Positions 48,034 to 56,474 of a stretch of 64,000 nt of DNA are shown in pieces; the first letter of the stretch is position 1, and every line of letters starts with the position of its first letter. The DNA comes from DATEDA01 sp963789885 (GTDB lineage: Bacteria; Pseudomonadota; Gammaproteobacteria; Burkholderiales; SG8-39), in assembly GCA_963789885.1 (NCBI GenBank), contig CAWBNB010000006.1:62001-126000 (forward strand). The letters run 5' to 3'. Both the position numbers and the translations under genes were made by a program. The notes under the pieces were generated by a model. The model had not been told where the DNA came from. It did no database searches and saw only the letters and a program-made list of their open reading frames with translations.

Positions 48034-49698
48034 TCAACGGCCGGATTCGGGCGCGGACTCGCCGCGCTGCGCGTCGGGGAAGCTGAAAGTGAAGCTGCGC
48101 CCGAAGTAGGGATAGTCGATGTTGGCTCGTCCGTCGGGTGGCAGGCGCAGATCTAGATTCTCGTAGATGCGCACGCTCAAATCGGCAAACTCCGGGACGT
48201 TCGAGAAGACCGGCAGCTCGTCGACCAGGCGGTACCCTGATCCTTGGAGCGTTTGATGCAGGAGTTCGAACTCTTTGAGCCCGACGAGATCCCGGCTTTC
48301 CACCACAATCCAGCGCACGGCATTACGGTCCAGCATGGCATCGATCTCTTCCGTGCTCGCAACGTTGGATTTCACGCCGAAATATTTCACGACGGACATG
48401 GTGACGAGTAGCTTGTCGCCGCGCAGCACGACCCGCTGCCTCTGTGGATCGAGCGCGCGCAAGTGGAAGATGAAGTTGCCGTCGTGCTTACCTGCGAACA
48501 GCACCACGCCGCTGTTCGGCAGCTGACTGATGCGACGCGCGGCTGCCTCATATCCCGCGACGAACCTGTGGGGCGTATTCAGCTGCGTCGCAACTTGCCA
48601 TCCGGACCAGAGAAGCAGAATCCCTGTCAAAGCGAGATACGGAAGGGATCGCGGCGCGAGCTGCGATAGGCCGTAGCTTGCGAGCAGAGCGAGGGCGGGC
48701 ATTGCATAAAAGGTATAGCGGGGCGCGTTGTCAGGCACAGCGAAGAGAAGGGACACCATGACGTACCAGCTTAGAAGCCACGCTAGGGCGAGGTAGCCGG
48801 CGCGGTGGCCGGGGTTACGCAGGACCAACATAACGCCGATCGCTGCGGCCGCCAGCGGGACGATGCCGACCTTCGAGTAGAGAACCTCCGAGTAAAGCAC
48901 CCAACGTGCGATGGACCAGCGCGGGGCGCTCCCTCCGCCAGCCTCGTGCAGATTTCCGGTGGTGGCCGCAAGGCCGGTTCCGCCAAACTTGAGGGCGTGC
49001 ACCGCCAGCAAGGCGAGCGCAATAAACACAAGCACCCAAGCCACCACCGTTTCCCGCCGGAACACGGCCTTCCCGCGTCCGCTCAGCCACGCATAGACAA
49101 TTAGCGTCGGCAGAATGAAGACGGTGCTCTGCTTCAGCAGAAGCGTGAACGCGAGCACGGCGCCCAATAGTGTCGCGCGACCGTGCCCAGGGCGGTCGAG
49201 GTAGTGCTCGAATGTCAGCAGGCTGACGGCGAGCATCGCCACGGCAGGCGCCTCCAGCATGATCGAGCGTGACCACAGCACGACCGTGGGCGCAAGGAGA
49301 AGCACGAGGCAGGAAAAAAGCGCGGGCACACGGCCCAGCACCCGGGCGCACCAGAGGTACCAGGCGGTGAGGCCCGACAACCAGAAAGCGAGAACGGTCC
49401 CGTGCGCGGTCGCCTCCGACAACCCGAAGACGCTCATCGCCGCTGCCAGGACTATCGAGAACGAAGGTGGGTACCAGTTAAGCGCCAGCGCCGGGTAGCG
49501 GGCGAAATACTCCATCGTGTAGCTGTAGGCGTGGGTCAGGGGAAGGTCTACTGCGAGATCATGGAAGAACACGCCGTCCATGACGTGGCGGGACTCATCG
49601 GTCCACCACATGCCGGCAGCTGCAAACCCCGCCCAATTCGTCAGCAGGCATACGACCCATATGCCGGCCAGTGCGATCAGGTCCTTCTTCGTCGGCAT
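48034..49698 (-). CDS. ArnT/GT39-like integral membrane glycosyltransferase
   Basis: 554 residues from ATG 49698 (MPTKKDLIALAGIWVVCLLT); TTG 49716 is less likely. About ten to eleven helices; the first periplasmic loop has AAGMWWTDESRHVMDGVFFH with the acidic pair DE used by GT-C enzymes. The soluble C-terminal part includes VRWIVVESRDLVGLKEFELL. Lipid-phosphate sugar donor is expected. Ends the leftward EamA-MT-aminotransferase group. Confidence 0.8.
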   Translation of the reverse strand: MPTKKDLIALAGIWVVCLLTNWAGFAAAGMWWTDESRHVMDGVFFHDLAVDLPLTHAYSYTMEYFARYPALALNWYPPSFSIVLAAAMSVFGLSEATAHGTVLAFWLSGLTAWYLWCARVLGRVPALFSCLVLLLAPTVVLWSRSIMLEAPAVAMLAVSLLTFEHYLDRPGHGRATLLGAVLAFTLLLKQSTVFILPTLIVYAWLSGRGKAVFRRETVVAWVLVFIALALLAVHALKFGGTGLAATTGNLHEAGGGSAPRWSIARWVLYSEVLYSKVGIVPLAAAAIGVMLVLRNPGHRAGYLALAWLLSWYVMVSLLFAVPDNAPRYTFYAMPALALLASYGLSQLAPRSLPYLALTGILLLWSGWQVATQLNTPHRFVAGYEAAARRISQLPNSGVVLFAGKHDGNFIFHLRALDPQRQRVVLRGDKLLVTMSVVKYFGVKSNVASTEEIDAMLDRNAVRWIVVESRDLVGLKEFELLHQTLQGSGYRLVDELPVFSNVPEFADLSVRIYENLDLRLPPDGRANIDYPYFGRSFTFSFPDAQRGESAPESGR

Positions 49699-49802
49699 GA
49701 TGCAGCGTCCGAGCAACTGGTGAAAATCTCTGCGCTTGCTCGCGGCCAGCGGGAGCTTCGCAGCTTGCTACTTGGGTCGACGTCGCGCCGACCGCTCGCT
49801 TC

Positions 49803-50936
49803 TCACAGGCTCTCGGCGACGCTAATTACGTGCCGGATTACGTCGGCGAGGTGGGGCTCGATCCCCAGCCAAAGCGGGAGCCTGACCAGCCGGTTGCTTG
49901 CGTCGAGCGTGTGGCCAAGCTCGCCGTACGCACGACCGAACTGCACACCCATCGGCGCGTCGTGCAGGGGTACATAGTGGAAGACAGCCTGGATTCCTGC
50001 TTCCTTGAGTCCGGCGATGAAAGCCGTGCGCTTCTGGAGCGTTGGCAGGAGCACGTAGTACATGTGCGCGTTGTGAGTGCAGTGTGGCGGCAGCACGGGC
50101 CGCCGTAGCGCGCCGCGTTTCTCCAGATCGCCGAGCCATTGGTGGTACGTGGCCCAGATTTCCAGTCGACGGCGCGTGATCTCGTCCGCCTCATCCATCT
50201 GGGCCGAAAGGAATGCGGCGATCAGCTCGCTCGGAAGGTAGGAGGAGCCGATGTCCACCCAAGTGTACTTGTCGACCTGGCCACGGAAGAACTTGCTCCG
50301 GTTGGTGCCTTTTTCACGGATGATCTCGGCGCGCTCAGCGAACCGCGAGTCGTTCACCAAGAGCGCGCCGCCTTCACCCCCGATGATGTTTTTCGTCTCA
50401 TGAAACGACAGGGTTCCGAGATGCCCAATAGTGCCGAGCGGTCGTCCTTTATAGCTCGACATGATTCCCTGTGCCGCGTCCTCGATCACGAGCAGCTTGT
50501 GCCGTGCAGCGATGTCCATGATCGCGTCCATCTCGCACGCGACGCCGGCGTAGTGCACCGGCACGATTGCGCGCGTCCGTGGCGTGATCGCCTGCTCGAT
50601 CTGGGTCTCGTCGAGGTTCAGAGTGTCCGGCCGGATGTCGACGAAGACCGGTGTGGCGCCGCGGAGCACGAATGCGTTGGCCGTAGAAACGAAGGTGAAC
50701 GAGGGCATGATGACCTCGTCCCCGGGCCCAACCCCGGCGAGTATGGCGGCCATCTCCAGCGCTGCGGTGCACGAGTGGGTAAGCAGGGCGTGACGCGCAC
50801 CGGTCCGCTGAACGAGCCACGCATTACATTTTCGCGTGAACGGACCATCGCCTGCGAGCTGGTTGTTCGCGTGGGCCTGCGCGATGTACCAGAGCTCCTT
50901 CCCCGTCATATAGGGTTTATTGAAGGGAATAAGCAT
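49803..50936 (-). CDS. rffA: dTDP-4-amino-4,6-dideoxygalactose transaminase (DegT/DnrJ family)
   Basis: 377 residues from ATG 50936: MLIPFNKPYMTGKELWYIAQ, the typical opening of RffA/WecE transaminases. PLP lysine is Lys182 in SFHETKNIIGGEGGALL, with IEDAAQ (Asp153) and SFTFVSTANAFVLRGATPVF also conserved. Reaction: glutamate-dependent conversion of dTDP-4-keto-6-deoxyglucose to the 4-amino sugar. No dTDP-glucose synthesis genes are in the window, so the substrate must come from elsewhere. A GNAT at 58548 is a candidate to acylate the product. Confidence 0.92.
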   Translation of the reverse strand: MLIPFNKPYMTGKELWYIAQAHANNQLAGDGPFTRKCNAWLVQRTGARHALLTHSCTAALEMAAILAGVGPGDEVIMPSFTFVSTANAFVLRGATPVFVDIRPDTLNLDETQIEQAITPRTRAIVPVHYAGVACEMDAIMDIAARHKLLVIEDAAQGIMSSYKGRPLGTIGHLGTLSFHETKNIIGGEGGALLVNDSRFAERAEIIREKGTNRSKFFRGQVDKYTWVDIGSSYLPSELIAAFLSAQMDEADEITRRRLEIWATYHQWLGDLEKRGALRRPVLPPHCTHNAHMYYVLLPTLQKRTAFIAGLKEAGIQAVFHYVPLHDAPMGVQFGRAYGELGHTLDASNRLVRLPLWLGIEPHLADVIRHVISVAESL

Positions 50937-50947
50937 GACGGGTGCGC

Positions 50948-51784
50948 CTAGGTTCGACGTGCAGCGACAAGTAGCGACCCGCCCGCGGGGAACGAGACGC
51001 CAGCGGCAATGAGCTTGCACTCGAGATCGAGCAGATGCTCCAGTACGGCGTTCGTGCGGCTGCCTACTCTAAGTTCGCCCCACACGTCGAAGTTGGCGGG
51101 GTCGGTGCGGTTACGAAGCCGCGACAGATACATCAGTGGCAGGAGCGTGGACACGAAAGAAGTGATCCGCAGCAGCGTGAATCCAGCCCGCTGCAACTTC
51201 GACTCTACGTCCTTCCGCGAGTAGCGGCGAACGTGTCCTGCGAGTTCGTCTTGCTGGCTCCACAAGAACCCATGCTGCGGGACGGTGAGAAGGAGCCCGC
51301 CTCCCGGGACGACCGCGCGCCAGATCTGATTGAGAACGGTCTCGTCCTCGCGGACATGTTCGAGTACGTCGAAGGCACCAATTACGTCGAACTCCCCTTC
51401 GAACGGGATGTTGCGAGCGTCCATCTGGAAAAGTGTTGCCGTTGGCACTCTCGCGGCGGCAAAATTGAGACCCACACTCGCCACCTCGCTACCACACACT
51501 CGAAGGCCCGCATACGCAGCTGCGATCCCAGAGAGCACGAAACCAGTCCCGCACCCGATCTCCAGGAACGTGCTCGCGTCGGAAAAGTATTTTCGCAGGG
51601 CCCAGATGATTAGACGGCTTCGTCCGCGGAACCAGAAGTTCCGCGCCTCTACATCGGCGAGTGAGGCGTAAACCTCCTTGCTAAACGGACCCTCGCATTC
51701 CGCGATTTCCGGCGCGAAGGCGAAGAATCCATCGACACGACGCGGCGCGAAGCCGCAATGCGGACAAACCCACTCCCCGCCCAT
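50948..51784 (-). CDS. Class I SAM-dependent methyltransferase
   Basis: 278 residues; ATG 51784 is preceded by GGGAGAGA and starts MGGEWVCPHCGFAPRRVDGF, with a short Cys motif at the N-terminus. The SAM site is TFLEIGCGTGFVLSGIAAAY, then FDVIGAFDVLEHVREDETVL and VPGGGLLLTVPQHGFLWSQQ. Helices near residues 200-215 (ITSFVSTLLPLMYLSRL) suggest membrane contact, as in UbiG-like methyltransferases of polyprenyl glycans. Lies 11 bp upstream of the aminotransferase gene in the same operon. Confidence 0.85.
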   Translation of the reverse strand: MGGEWVCPHCGFAPRRVDGFFAFAPEIAECEGPFSKEVYASLADVEARNFWFRGRSRLIIWALRKYFSDASTFLEIGCGTGFVLSGIAAAYAGLRVCGSEVASVGLNFAAARVPTATLFQMDARNIPFEGEFDVIGAFDVLEHVREDETVLNQIWRAVVPGGGLLLTVPQHGFLWSQQDELAGHVRRYSRKDVESKLQRAGFTLLRITSFVSTLLPLMYLSRLRNRTDPANFDVWGELRVGSRTNAVLEHLLDLECKLIAAGVSFPAGGSLLVAARRT

Positions 51785-51815
51785 TGAATCTCTCCCTACA
51801 GGCGCGCACAGACTT

Positions 51816-52179
51816 TCAACCCTGGCTCCCAATCGCGATGCCTACGATCACGAAAGTCATTCCGACGAGCTTCGGCCAGGTGATCGGCTCCGCGAACAAC
51901 GCTCCTCCGAGTATGATCACAAGCACGAACGTCGCGCTCGTGAATGGATACGCGTGACTCAGTTCGAGTTTGGTCATCGCGGCCATCCAGCATAGCGATG
52001 CGAGAAGCGCTGCTGCGAACGCGCTAATGATCCATGGGTTGAGTAGCAATCGAAGCAGGAACCAGATCTTTTCCGCGGGTTCCTCGGGAAGGTTTCCCGC
52101 GTTCAGGACCTGCCATTTGATGATGATCTGGCCGTAGACAGTCAGCAGCGACCGTCGCGGCGACAAATGCGTAGCTCAC
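51816..52179 (-). pseudogene. EamA/DMT-type small transporter (ArnE/ArnF-like), N-terminal frameshift
   Basis: About 121 residues with four helices. GTG 52179 reads SYAFVAATVA, and a frame change near 52150 leads to LTVYGQIIIKWQVLNAGNLP, LLLNPWIISAFAAALLASLC, KLELSHAYPFTSATFVLVII and WPKLVGMTFVIVGIAIGSQG. This is the EamA half-size form that in ArnE/ArnF flips undecaprenyl-phosphate-linked sugars. It starts the leftward operon with the methyltransferase, aminotransferase and GT39-like gene, consistent with flippase work. Confidence 0.75.
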
Positions 52180-52424
52180 ATTGTGTACTCGTTTCAATTC
52201 GTGTCGCGCCAGCCCAAAATGTAGTACGGCGCATCCGGGCCCACATGAAAACGGTACCCTGGAACTATCACCGAGATGGTGACTTCGCTGGAAGCGCGCG
52301 TCACGAGCTCAGTACCAGCTAAGCTTTCGGGATGCAGCTCGTTCATATCGATCCGGGGTATCTGCCAACACGAGGGGAAACCGTGCTTCGCACAGTCTGA
52401 ATGCCGAAGAATTACGACCTACAC

Positions 52425-52449
52425 TAGTGTGCTGAGTCTTTAATTCGCT
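52425..52449 (+). repeat. IS630 left terminal inverted repeat
   Basis: The sequence TAGTGTGCTGAGTC opens the repeat; 25 bp in total pair with the right end with six mismatches grouped in the middle. Confidence 0.8.
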
Positions 52450-52504
52450 GAACATTTTGTTCGTCTCCCGGTCTCACGTTAGGGTGAGCCGTGAGGAGAC
52501 GAAC

Positions 52505-53594
52505 ATGGGTCGAGGCCGACCACTTGTAGATCTGGTGCTGAGCGTGCAAGAGAACAATCAGTTGGTCGAGTGGACGCGTCGGGGCAAGACCTCGCAAGCG
52601 CTGGCGCTGCGCGCGCGCATCGTGCTGGGGTGCGCGCAAGGTACGACAAATAGCGAGGTGGCGCGATCGCTTCGCGTCACCCCGCAGACGGTCGGCAAAT
52701 GGCGGAGCCGCTTTGTGGTACGCCGACTCGATGGTCTTCTGGATGAGCCGCGGCCGGGGGCTCCGCGCAAGGTGGGTGATGCCGAGATCGAGCGGCTGAT
52801 TGCCACCACGTTGAACCAGACCCCGCGCGATGCGACGCATTGGAGCACCCGCTCGCTGGCGAAGAAGCTCGGACTCTCGCAGAGCACGGTGAGCCGGGTG
52901 TGGCGCACCTTCGGGTTGCAGCCGCACCGCAGCGAGAGTTTCAAGCTCTCCACCGATCCGCTGTTCATCGACAAGGTGCGCGACATCGTGGGGTTGTATC
53001 TGGATCCGCCAGTGAAGGCGATGGTGCTGTCGGTGGACGAGAAGAGCCAGATCCAGGCCTTGAACCGCACCGAGCCGATCCTGCCCTTGGCCCCGGGCCT
53101 GCCCGAGCGACGCACCCATGACTATCTGCGCCACGGCACCACGACGCTGTTCGCGGCGCTGGATGTGGCGAGCGGACGCGTGATCGGTGAGCTTCACCGC
53201 CGTCATCGCGGGAAAGAGTTCTTGAAGTTCCTCACCACGATCGAGCGCAATGTCCCCGCGGGACTGGACGTGCATCTGATCATGGACAACTATGGCACTC
53301 ACAAGACCCCGACCGTGCGGGCTTGGTTTGCCCGTCACCCGCGCTTCCATCCTCACTTCACGCCCACCTCGGCGTCCTGGATCAACCAGGTGGAGCGATG
53401 GTTCGCGCTGCTCACCGAAAAGCAGATCAAACGCGGCTCCCATCGCAGCACAGTCGGCCTTGGAGCAAGCCATTCGCGATTACCTCGCTATCCACAACAA
53501 GAACCCGAAAGCGTTCGTGTGGACCAAGAGCGCCGACGACATCTTGGCCAGCCTCGCGCGCTTTTCTAAGCGAATCTCGGACTCACGACACTAG
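52505..53594 (+). pseudogene. IS630-family transposase, C-terminal frameshift
   Basis: ATG 52505 follows GAGGAG. N-terminal helix-turn-helix region (ALRARIVLGCAQGTTNSEVA, RVTPQTVGKWRSRFVVRRLD) is followed by the DDE core: Asp near 178 (LSVDEKSQIQALNRTEP), Asp near 260 (LIMDNYGTHKTPTVRAW) and Glu near 296 (SWINQVERWFALLTEKQI). Near 53450 the frame changes, after which ALEQAIRDYLAIHNKNPKAF and ILASLARFSKRISDSRH complete the protein. Full length about 363. All catalytic residues are before the break, so a shortened or recoded protein may still work. Confidence 0.88.
53569..53593 (-). repeat. IS630 right terminal inverted repeat
   Basis: Read on the minus strand it begins TAGTGTCGTGAGTC, matching the left end. 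The transposase stop codon TAG (53592-53594) lies in this repeat. Confidence 0.8.
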
Positions 53595-54556
53595 TGCGGG
53601 CTCCAAACTCGTTGGCGCCGGAGCGTAAAGTTTCACAGATGAAGAACGTATACCGGTAGTCGTGCGGTCGCGCAATCCCGCTCTGCGAGTCCTGAGATGT
53701 CAACTAGCGCGAAACGTGCATCGCGTCACGGGGGATAGTTCGTTTCGCTTGACCTGCCCCCTTCAGCGCGCTGAAGGGGGCAGGTCATTGTCAACAAACG
53801 TTAACGGGGTGTATGTGGTAACGCGGTTCTTTGTGGGTTGATAGGTACGCTACTGCGGATTTCCTACGAGGGATGCGCGATGGACAGCGTTAGAGCTGTG
53901 CCGGTAGTTGTTTCGGTCTGAGGGCGCCGTGCCCCGCAGCAGCATGTAGCGGTCTTTTGTGATCACGCTGAAGGTACACGATCTGCGTGTCCCGACTGTG
54001 CGCGATAGGCTGGGGGTTACGATCACCTTTGCGAGCGCGCATAGGCTCACCTAGACTACTATTAGAATTTGGCATTTTCTGCATGTCCGCCCCCCCGGGC
54101 GCAGTGCGAGAGCATCATGGCGTGCGGCAAGTACGCGTGTGCTAGGGAGGGCCGGGCAGCTGGTTCACGCATCTGTTCGAGGTGCAGGCGATCGAGCTTG
54201 TTCGGCCGCGGCGTGGTCCCCTGGCGCCGGCCGACTGTTCCACCTTCCGACATTGAGGATCGCGTGCGGACCCTACGGGTTGTCGCGCTTACCAGAATGG
54301 TTTAGGCGAACGGGACAGAGTTTTAGCATGCCGCCCTCTATTTCGCATGTCAGCACCGAACGCTCGGTCAGCGCTGAGAATGGCAGCTCGGCTTTTTACC
54401 CTTGCAGCAAGCGATTGTGCTTAGTCGCAATCTCAGGTTGCTGCGCAAAGCGGATGACTCGCGTACAGATCACTGGGCGGACGGTGGACAGTTGCTGGAA
54501 CGATCGGGACCCTCGGGGAAGCCAACGCTATACTTCAAGCAGACGGCAATCGCATC
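53595..54556. other. 960-bp region with no recognised gene
   Basis: Between the IS630 end and the ArnC-like gene. Six-frame reading shows only short unconserved frames. The one notable element is a perfect palindrome at 53751-53788. GC falls to near balance in places, unlike the flanking genes. A promoter for the ArnC-like gene probably lies near 54500. Confidence 0.4.
53751..53788. repeat. Perfect 38-bp palindrome
   Basis: TGACCTGCCCCCTTCAGCG (53751-53769) is followed without spacer by its exact reverse complement (53770-53788). It is not followed by a T-run, so a classic terminator is unlikely. It could be two joined ends of an insertion element, a MITE-like relic, or a protein-binding or hairpin site. 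Confidence 0.8.
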
Positions 54557-55630
54557 ATGAATTACCAAGCGATGATGAATGGATCCATTCAGGTACTGGC
54601 GGCTGCAAGTAGACCAACAATATCAGTCGTAGTACCTGTCTATCGGTCAGAGGGCACGCTCCGGGAGCTTTATGGCCGTCTTGTCGATGTGCTCGAGCCG
54701 CGGTGCGCCGCGTTCGAGATCATTCTGGTCGAGGACTGCGGCGGCGACAATTCTTGGCAGGTGATCGAGGACCTCGCTCGGGCTGACCCTCGGATTCGCG
54801 CGATTGGCCTCAGCAGGAACTACGGCCAGCACAATGCCCTTCTTTGCGGCATCCGCGCCGCGCGCTACGAGATCCTCGTAACCCTCGACGATGACCTGCA
54901 GAATCCGCCCGAGGAGATCCCCAAGCTCCTAGCGAAGCTGGACCAAGGCTTCGATGTGGTCTACGGCACGCCTGAGCAGGAGCAGCATGGGTTCTTGCGC
55001 GATCAGGCGTCAAGGATCACTAAGATGGCGCTGCAGAACGCCATGGGTGCTCAGACGGCGCGCCACGTAAGCGCGTTCAGGGTGTTCCGGACACATATTC
55101 GCCATGCGTTCGAGCAATACGCGAGCCCGTTCGTGTCGATAGATGTGTTGCTGACGTGGGGCACGACGCGCTTCACGTATCTGCGCGTGCGCCACGATTC
55201 GCGGACAGTGGGCGCGTCGAGCTACACGCTCTGGAAACTGACCACACACGCTCTGAACATGATGACCGGGTTCACCACGATCCCGCTACAGTTGGCGAGC
55301 ATTCTGGGATTCGTGTTCGCGTTGTTCGGAGTCGCCGTGCTCGCCTATGTGATCATCGGGTACCTCGTTCACGGCGGCAGCGTCCCGGGTTTCCCGTTCC
55401 TCGCCTCCGTTATCGCCATCCTCTCTGGGGTCCAGCTCTTCGCGCTCGGGATCATCGGTGAATACCTCGCGCGGATGCACCTGCGAACCATGGACCGTCC
55501 CCCGTACTTGGTTCGAGAAGGGCGGGCGCAAGGCCTGGTAGTGCCTAAGGGGGGGCAGGCGCCTGCTGCACCACTGAATCTCGGCCGCGCCCGAGACGCC
55601 CCCCCCGATGGTTTGATCAAGAGAGAATGA
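54557..55630 (+). CDS. ArnC/GtrB-like polyprenyl-phosphate glycosyltransferase (GT2)
   Basis: 357 residues. GT-A part: TISVVVPVYRSEGTLRELYG, EIILVEDCGGDNSWQVIED, LSRNYGQHNALLCGIRAARY and VTLDDDLQNPPEEIPKLL near 110. Two C-terminal helices (LASILGFVFALFGVAVLAYV and IAILSGVQLFALGIIGEYLA) are diagnostic of enzymes that load a sugar onto undecaprenyl phosphate. The DDDLQNPPE motif is shared with ArnC. ATG 54557 and ATG 54572 are both possible. Provides the lipid-linked donor for GT39-type enzymes such as those at 31870 and 48034. Confidence 0.88.
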   Translation: MNYQAMMNGSIQVLAAASRPTISVVVPVYRSEGTLRELYGRLVDVLEPRCAAFEIILVEDCGGDNSWQVIEDLARADPRIRAIGLSRNYGQHNALLCGIRAARYEILVTLDDDLQNPPEEIPKLLAKLDQGFDVVYGTPEQEQHGFLRDQASRITKMALQNAMGAQTARHVSAFRVFRTHIRHAFEQYASPFVSIDVLLTWGTTRFTYLRVRHDSRTVGASSYTLWKLTTHALNMMTGFTTIPLQLASILGFVFALFGVAVLAYVIIGYLVHGGSVPGFPFLASVIAILSGVQLFALGIIGEYLARMHLRTMDRPPYLVREGRAQGLVVPKGGQAPAAPLNLGRARDAPPDGLIKRE

Positions 55631-55873
55631 AACGCAATCGCACCACACCACCCGAGGACGCTCACGAGCGGGCCCGACAGGGGCGCGGCTATGTGTTGAC
55701 TGGACCCGGACGACGTACTTTGAGCGTGGTTCTGGCGGAGGCAGTCAAAAGCCACTCCCGCAACGAATTACGCAGGATTGGCCAATGGTCGGCCCGAAAC
55801 GAATGCAGGTCAATCGGTCTGGATTCTTCTCGTTCGGCGAATGCGGTAGGGTTTCCTTCAGAGACGCACGTCA

Positions 55874-55999
55874 ATGATTGTTGCCGCTCTCCAATCAGCG
55901 AACATCCTTGTCTTCACTTTAGGCATTTTGGGCGAGTACATCCGGCTACGTCGGTTTCAACGCGCGCTCGGGAATCGGATACATCGCAGAACCCGTTAG
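55874..55999 (+). pseudogene. C-terminal scrap resembling a GtrB/ArnC-like GT2
   Basis: In the otherwise gene-free stretch 55631-56066 the frame from 55874 reads ALQSANILVFTLGILGEYIR and LRRFQRALGNRIHRRTR, ending at TAG 55997-55999. This resembles the last helix of ArnC-like GT2 enzymes, and the neighbour just upstream ends LFALGIIGEYLARM. It may be the end of a duplicated copy. The larger plus-strand frame 55627-56022, starting at an ATGA overlap, has no coding character. Confidence 0.35.
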
Positions 56000-56066
56000 T
56001 AGCCGGGTGCGCGCCCTTTTGATTCTGGTTCCGTAGCATTCGGATGCTAAACGCATTAACGAGTTT

Positions 56067-56474
56067 ATGCAGGCTCCGCCCAAATCACGCTTTCACCACG
56101 TAGGCATAGTGGTGAGGAACCTCGAGGCGTTTCTCCAGGCAGGAGGCTATGAGGTTGCGGGTTCAATCGTCTCTGATCCCATTCAGAAAGCTCGCCTTTG
56201 CTTGATCCGGCAATTCGGCGAAGAGCATCCCCATGTTGAACTGGTGGAGCCTATCGGAGAAGACTCGCCCCTCCGGGGGGCATTGGATCGCGGAGGTGGC
56301 TTGCACCATCTTTGTTACGAGGTCGCGAGCCGCGAAGATGCCGACCGGTGGATCCGAGAAAGACGTTTCCTGCCCGTCACGTCTTGGAAGCCCGCCGTTC
56401 TTTTCGGCGGATGCCCTGTACGCTTTGTCTATACGCGGAATCGCGAGCTCATCGAATTCTTGGCCGCTTTATGA
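56067..56474 (+). CDS. VOC superfamily protein (glyoxalase/epimerase-like)
   Basis: 135 residues with two beta-alpha-beta-beta-beta modules: FHHVGIVVRNLEAFLQAGGY (metal His), HVELVEPIGEDSPLRGALDR, GGGLHHLCYEVASREDADRW (second His) and RNRELIEFLAAL with the terminal Glu. The His/Glu metal set is that of methylmalonyl-CoA epimerase-like VOC proteins. Stop overlaps the next ATG (ATGA). In this operon it may rearrange or epimerise an acyl group carried by ACP; the substrate is unknown. Confidence 0.8.
   Translation: MQAPPKSRFHHVGIVVRNLEAFLQAGGYEVAGSIVSDPIQKARLCLIRQFGEEHPHVELVEPIGEDSPLRGALDRGGGLHHLCYEVASREDADRWIRERRFLPVTSWKPAVLFGGCPVRFVYTRNRELIEFLAAL

Larger units (their letters stand above)
52425..53594 (+). 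mobile_element. IS630-family insertion sequence with terminal inverted repeats
   Basis: Element of about 1.17 kb bounded by TA at both ends (52425-52426 and 53592-53593), the target of IS630/Tc1 elements. Its ends form an imperfect 25-bp inverted repeat (52425-52449 and 53569-53593), 19 of 25 positions matching. It holds one transposase gene. It sits between the EamA gene and the ArnC-like GT2, possibly separating functionally related genes. Confidence 0.85.

Noticed and set aside
53450..53460. Programmed frameshift in the IS630 transposase
   Set aside because: No slippery A- or T-run is present at the frame change, so recoding cannot be supported.
52457..53473. Long minus-strand frame opposite the IS630 transposase
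   Set aside because: Mirror of a coding gene with clear DDE residues; no motif of its own.
55627..56022. 131-codon plus-strand frame starting at an ATGA overlap with the ArnC-like gene
   Set aside because: Composition is Arg/Ser-rich with no recognisable motif, and another frame inside it (55874-55999) reads more convincingly.
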